DNA from: CAZPRY01 sp964589175
Lineage (GTDB): Bacteria > Fidelibacterota > UBA2242
DNA: 64,000 nucleotides
Direction of reading: 5' to 3'
NCBI GenBank assembly: GCA_964589175.1
Contig: CAZPRY010000012.1
Location: 30,992-94,991 of the forward strand
Part shown: positions 63,808 to 64,000 of the stretch, one piece after another
How the letters are laid out: the number at the start of each line of letters is the position of its first letter
Position numbering within the stretch: position 1 is the first letter of the stretch
Program-made: the position numbers and the translations under genes
The notes under the pieces: generated by a model
What the model saw: only the letters and a program-made list of their open reading frames with translations
Databases searched by the model: none
Told to the model about the DNA's origin: nothing

Positions 63808-64000
63808 TCCGATTGACTTGCTCAAATCTTATGCTTAAGATTGGATTAACAATGATTTGCAAAGAGATCAACTGAAATTGCATGCCACAGAAATAACTGT
63901 TTATTAACAGTTATCAGAGATGCTCATAAATATGTTGGACGGTATAAATATGGTTCATCCCCCAAATGCGTACCAAGGCGTATATTAGAGGGTAAAAATG
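63808..64000 (+). pseudogene. Degenerate segment paired with 47085-47239
   Basis: IPIDLLKSYA, stop, then W, and in a shifted frame VIRDAHKYVGRYKYGSSPK. It parallels the segment before the HEPN-motif gene, including the shared in-frame stop, and also ends right before an ATG (63998). The gene to the right, outside the window, may thus be a paralogue of the 47252 gene. Confidence 0.4.

Larger units (their letters stand above)
63199..64000. other. Relic-bearing region at the right edge
   Basis: 802 bp. Holds a decayed esterase C-terminus (63269-63397) and the degenerate segment at 63808-64000. The final ATG at 63998-64000, preceded by AGAGGG, is probably the start of a gene outside the window. 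The other short frames here have no protein-like features. Confidence 0.5.

Noticed and set aside
1..64000. CRISPR arrays, rRNA genes, phage structural genes
   Set aside because: Looked for regularly spaced identical repeats, rRNA-like conserved segments and phage genes on both strands and saw none.

Overview
The window looks like a chromosomal segment of a Gram-negative heterotroph of the FCB group (Calditrichota / KSB1 / Ignavibacteria-like). The evidence is the many secreted proteins ending in type IX-style sorting domains with an 'NYPNPFNP' signature, the TonB-dependent receptors with carboxypeptidase-regulatory-like N-termini, the PorV/PorQ-like barrels, and several starts without a strong Shine-Dalgarno. 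Phylum placement is inferred from these features, not from a marker gene.

Left edge (1-6430): a hydantoinase/oxoprolinase-type protein, cut by the window edge, lies downstream of an ion/carboxylate permease, both on the minus strand. Diverging from them are an FAD-dependent oxidoreductase and a family-10-like glycosidase (GHL10).

Core (6500-37550): a large glycan-directed surface locus. It holds two paralogous five-gene outer-membrane cassettes in the same order: TonB receptor, secreted protein with a divergent sorting tail, PorV/Q-like barrel, barrel 1, barrel 2 (6545-14216 and 27066-34367). Around them are four GHL10 paralogues counting the one at 5264, three secreted propeller-type proteins with sorting tails, a ROK-family repressor, and a sodium/solute symporter. 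The same operator-like motif (AACTAACTAA, 5-6 nt, TAGTTAAA) precedes the oxidoreductase/GHL10 pair and the first TonB receptor. The ROK protein is the natural candidate to bind it.

Middle (37700-44922): a stand-alone response regulator plus a soluble hybrid histidine kinase, a GH38-type alpha-mannosidase homologue that appears to lack the nucleophile Asp, and a YfcC/DcuC-like carboxylate permease.

Accessory region (44923-54537): repeat-rich and compositionally mixed. It contains tandem dispersed repeats, hairpin-rich sequence, AT-rich foreign-looking genes and, most unexpectedly, a short integron cassette cluster without an integrase in view: two complete attC sites of 59 and 58 bp plus a half site. 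The cassette genes encode a HEPN-motif protein, a PD-(D/E)XK-like protein and a small secreted protein. A relic of a two-component-system propeller lies at 54028-54210.

Right side (54538-63198): an arabinose operon of lipoprotein aldose 1-epimerase, sodium/sugar symporter, araB, araD and araA, followed by a TPR/DUF2271-like periplasmic protein. The last 800 bp hold gene relics only.

Taken together, surface hydrolases release sugars or oligosaccharides, the TonB cassettes bind and import them, symporters carry monosaccharides into the cytoplasm, and araBDA feeds arabinose into the pentose phosphate pathway. The actual polysaccharide is not identifiable from sequence alone.
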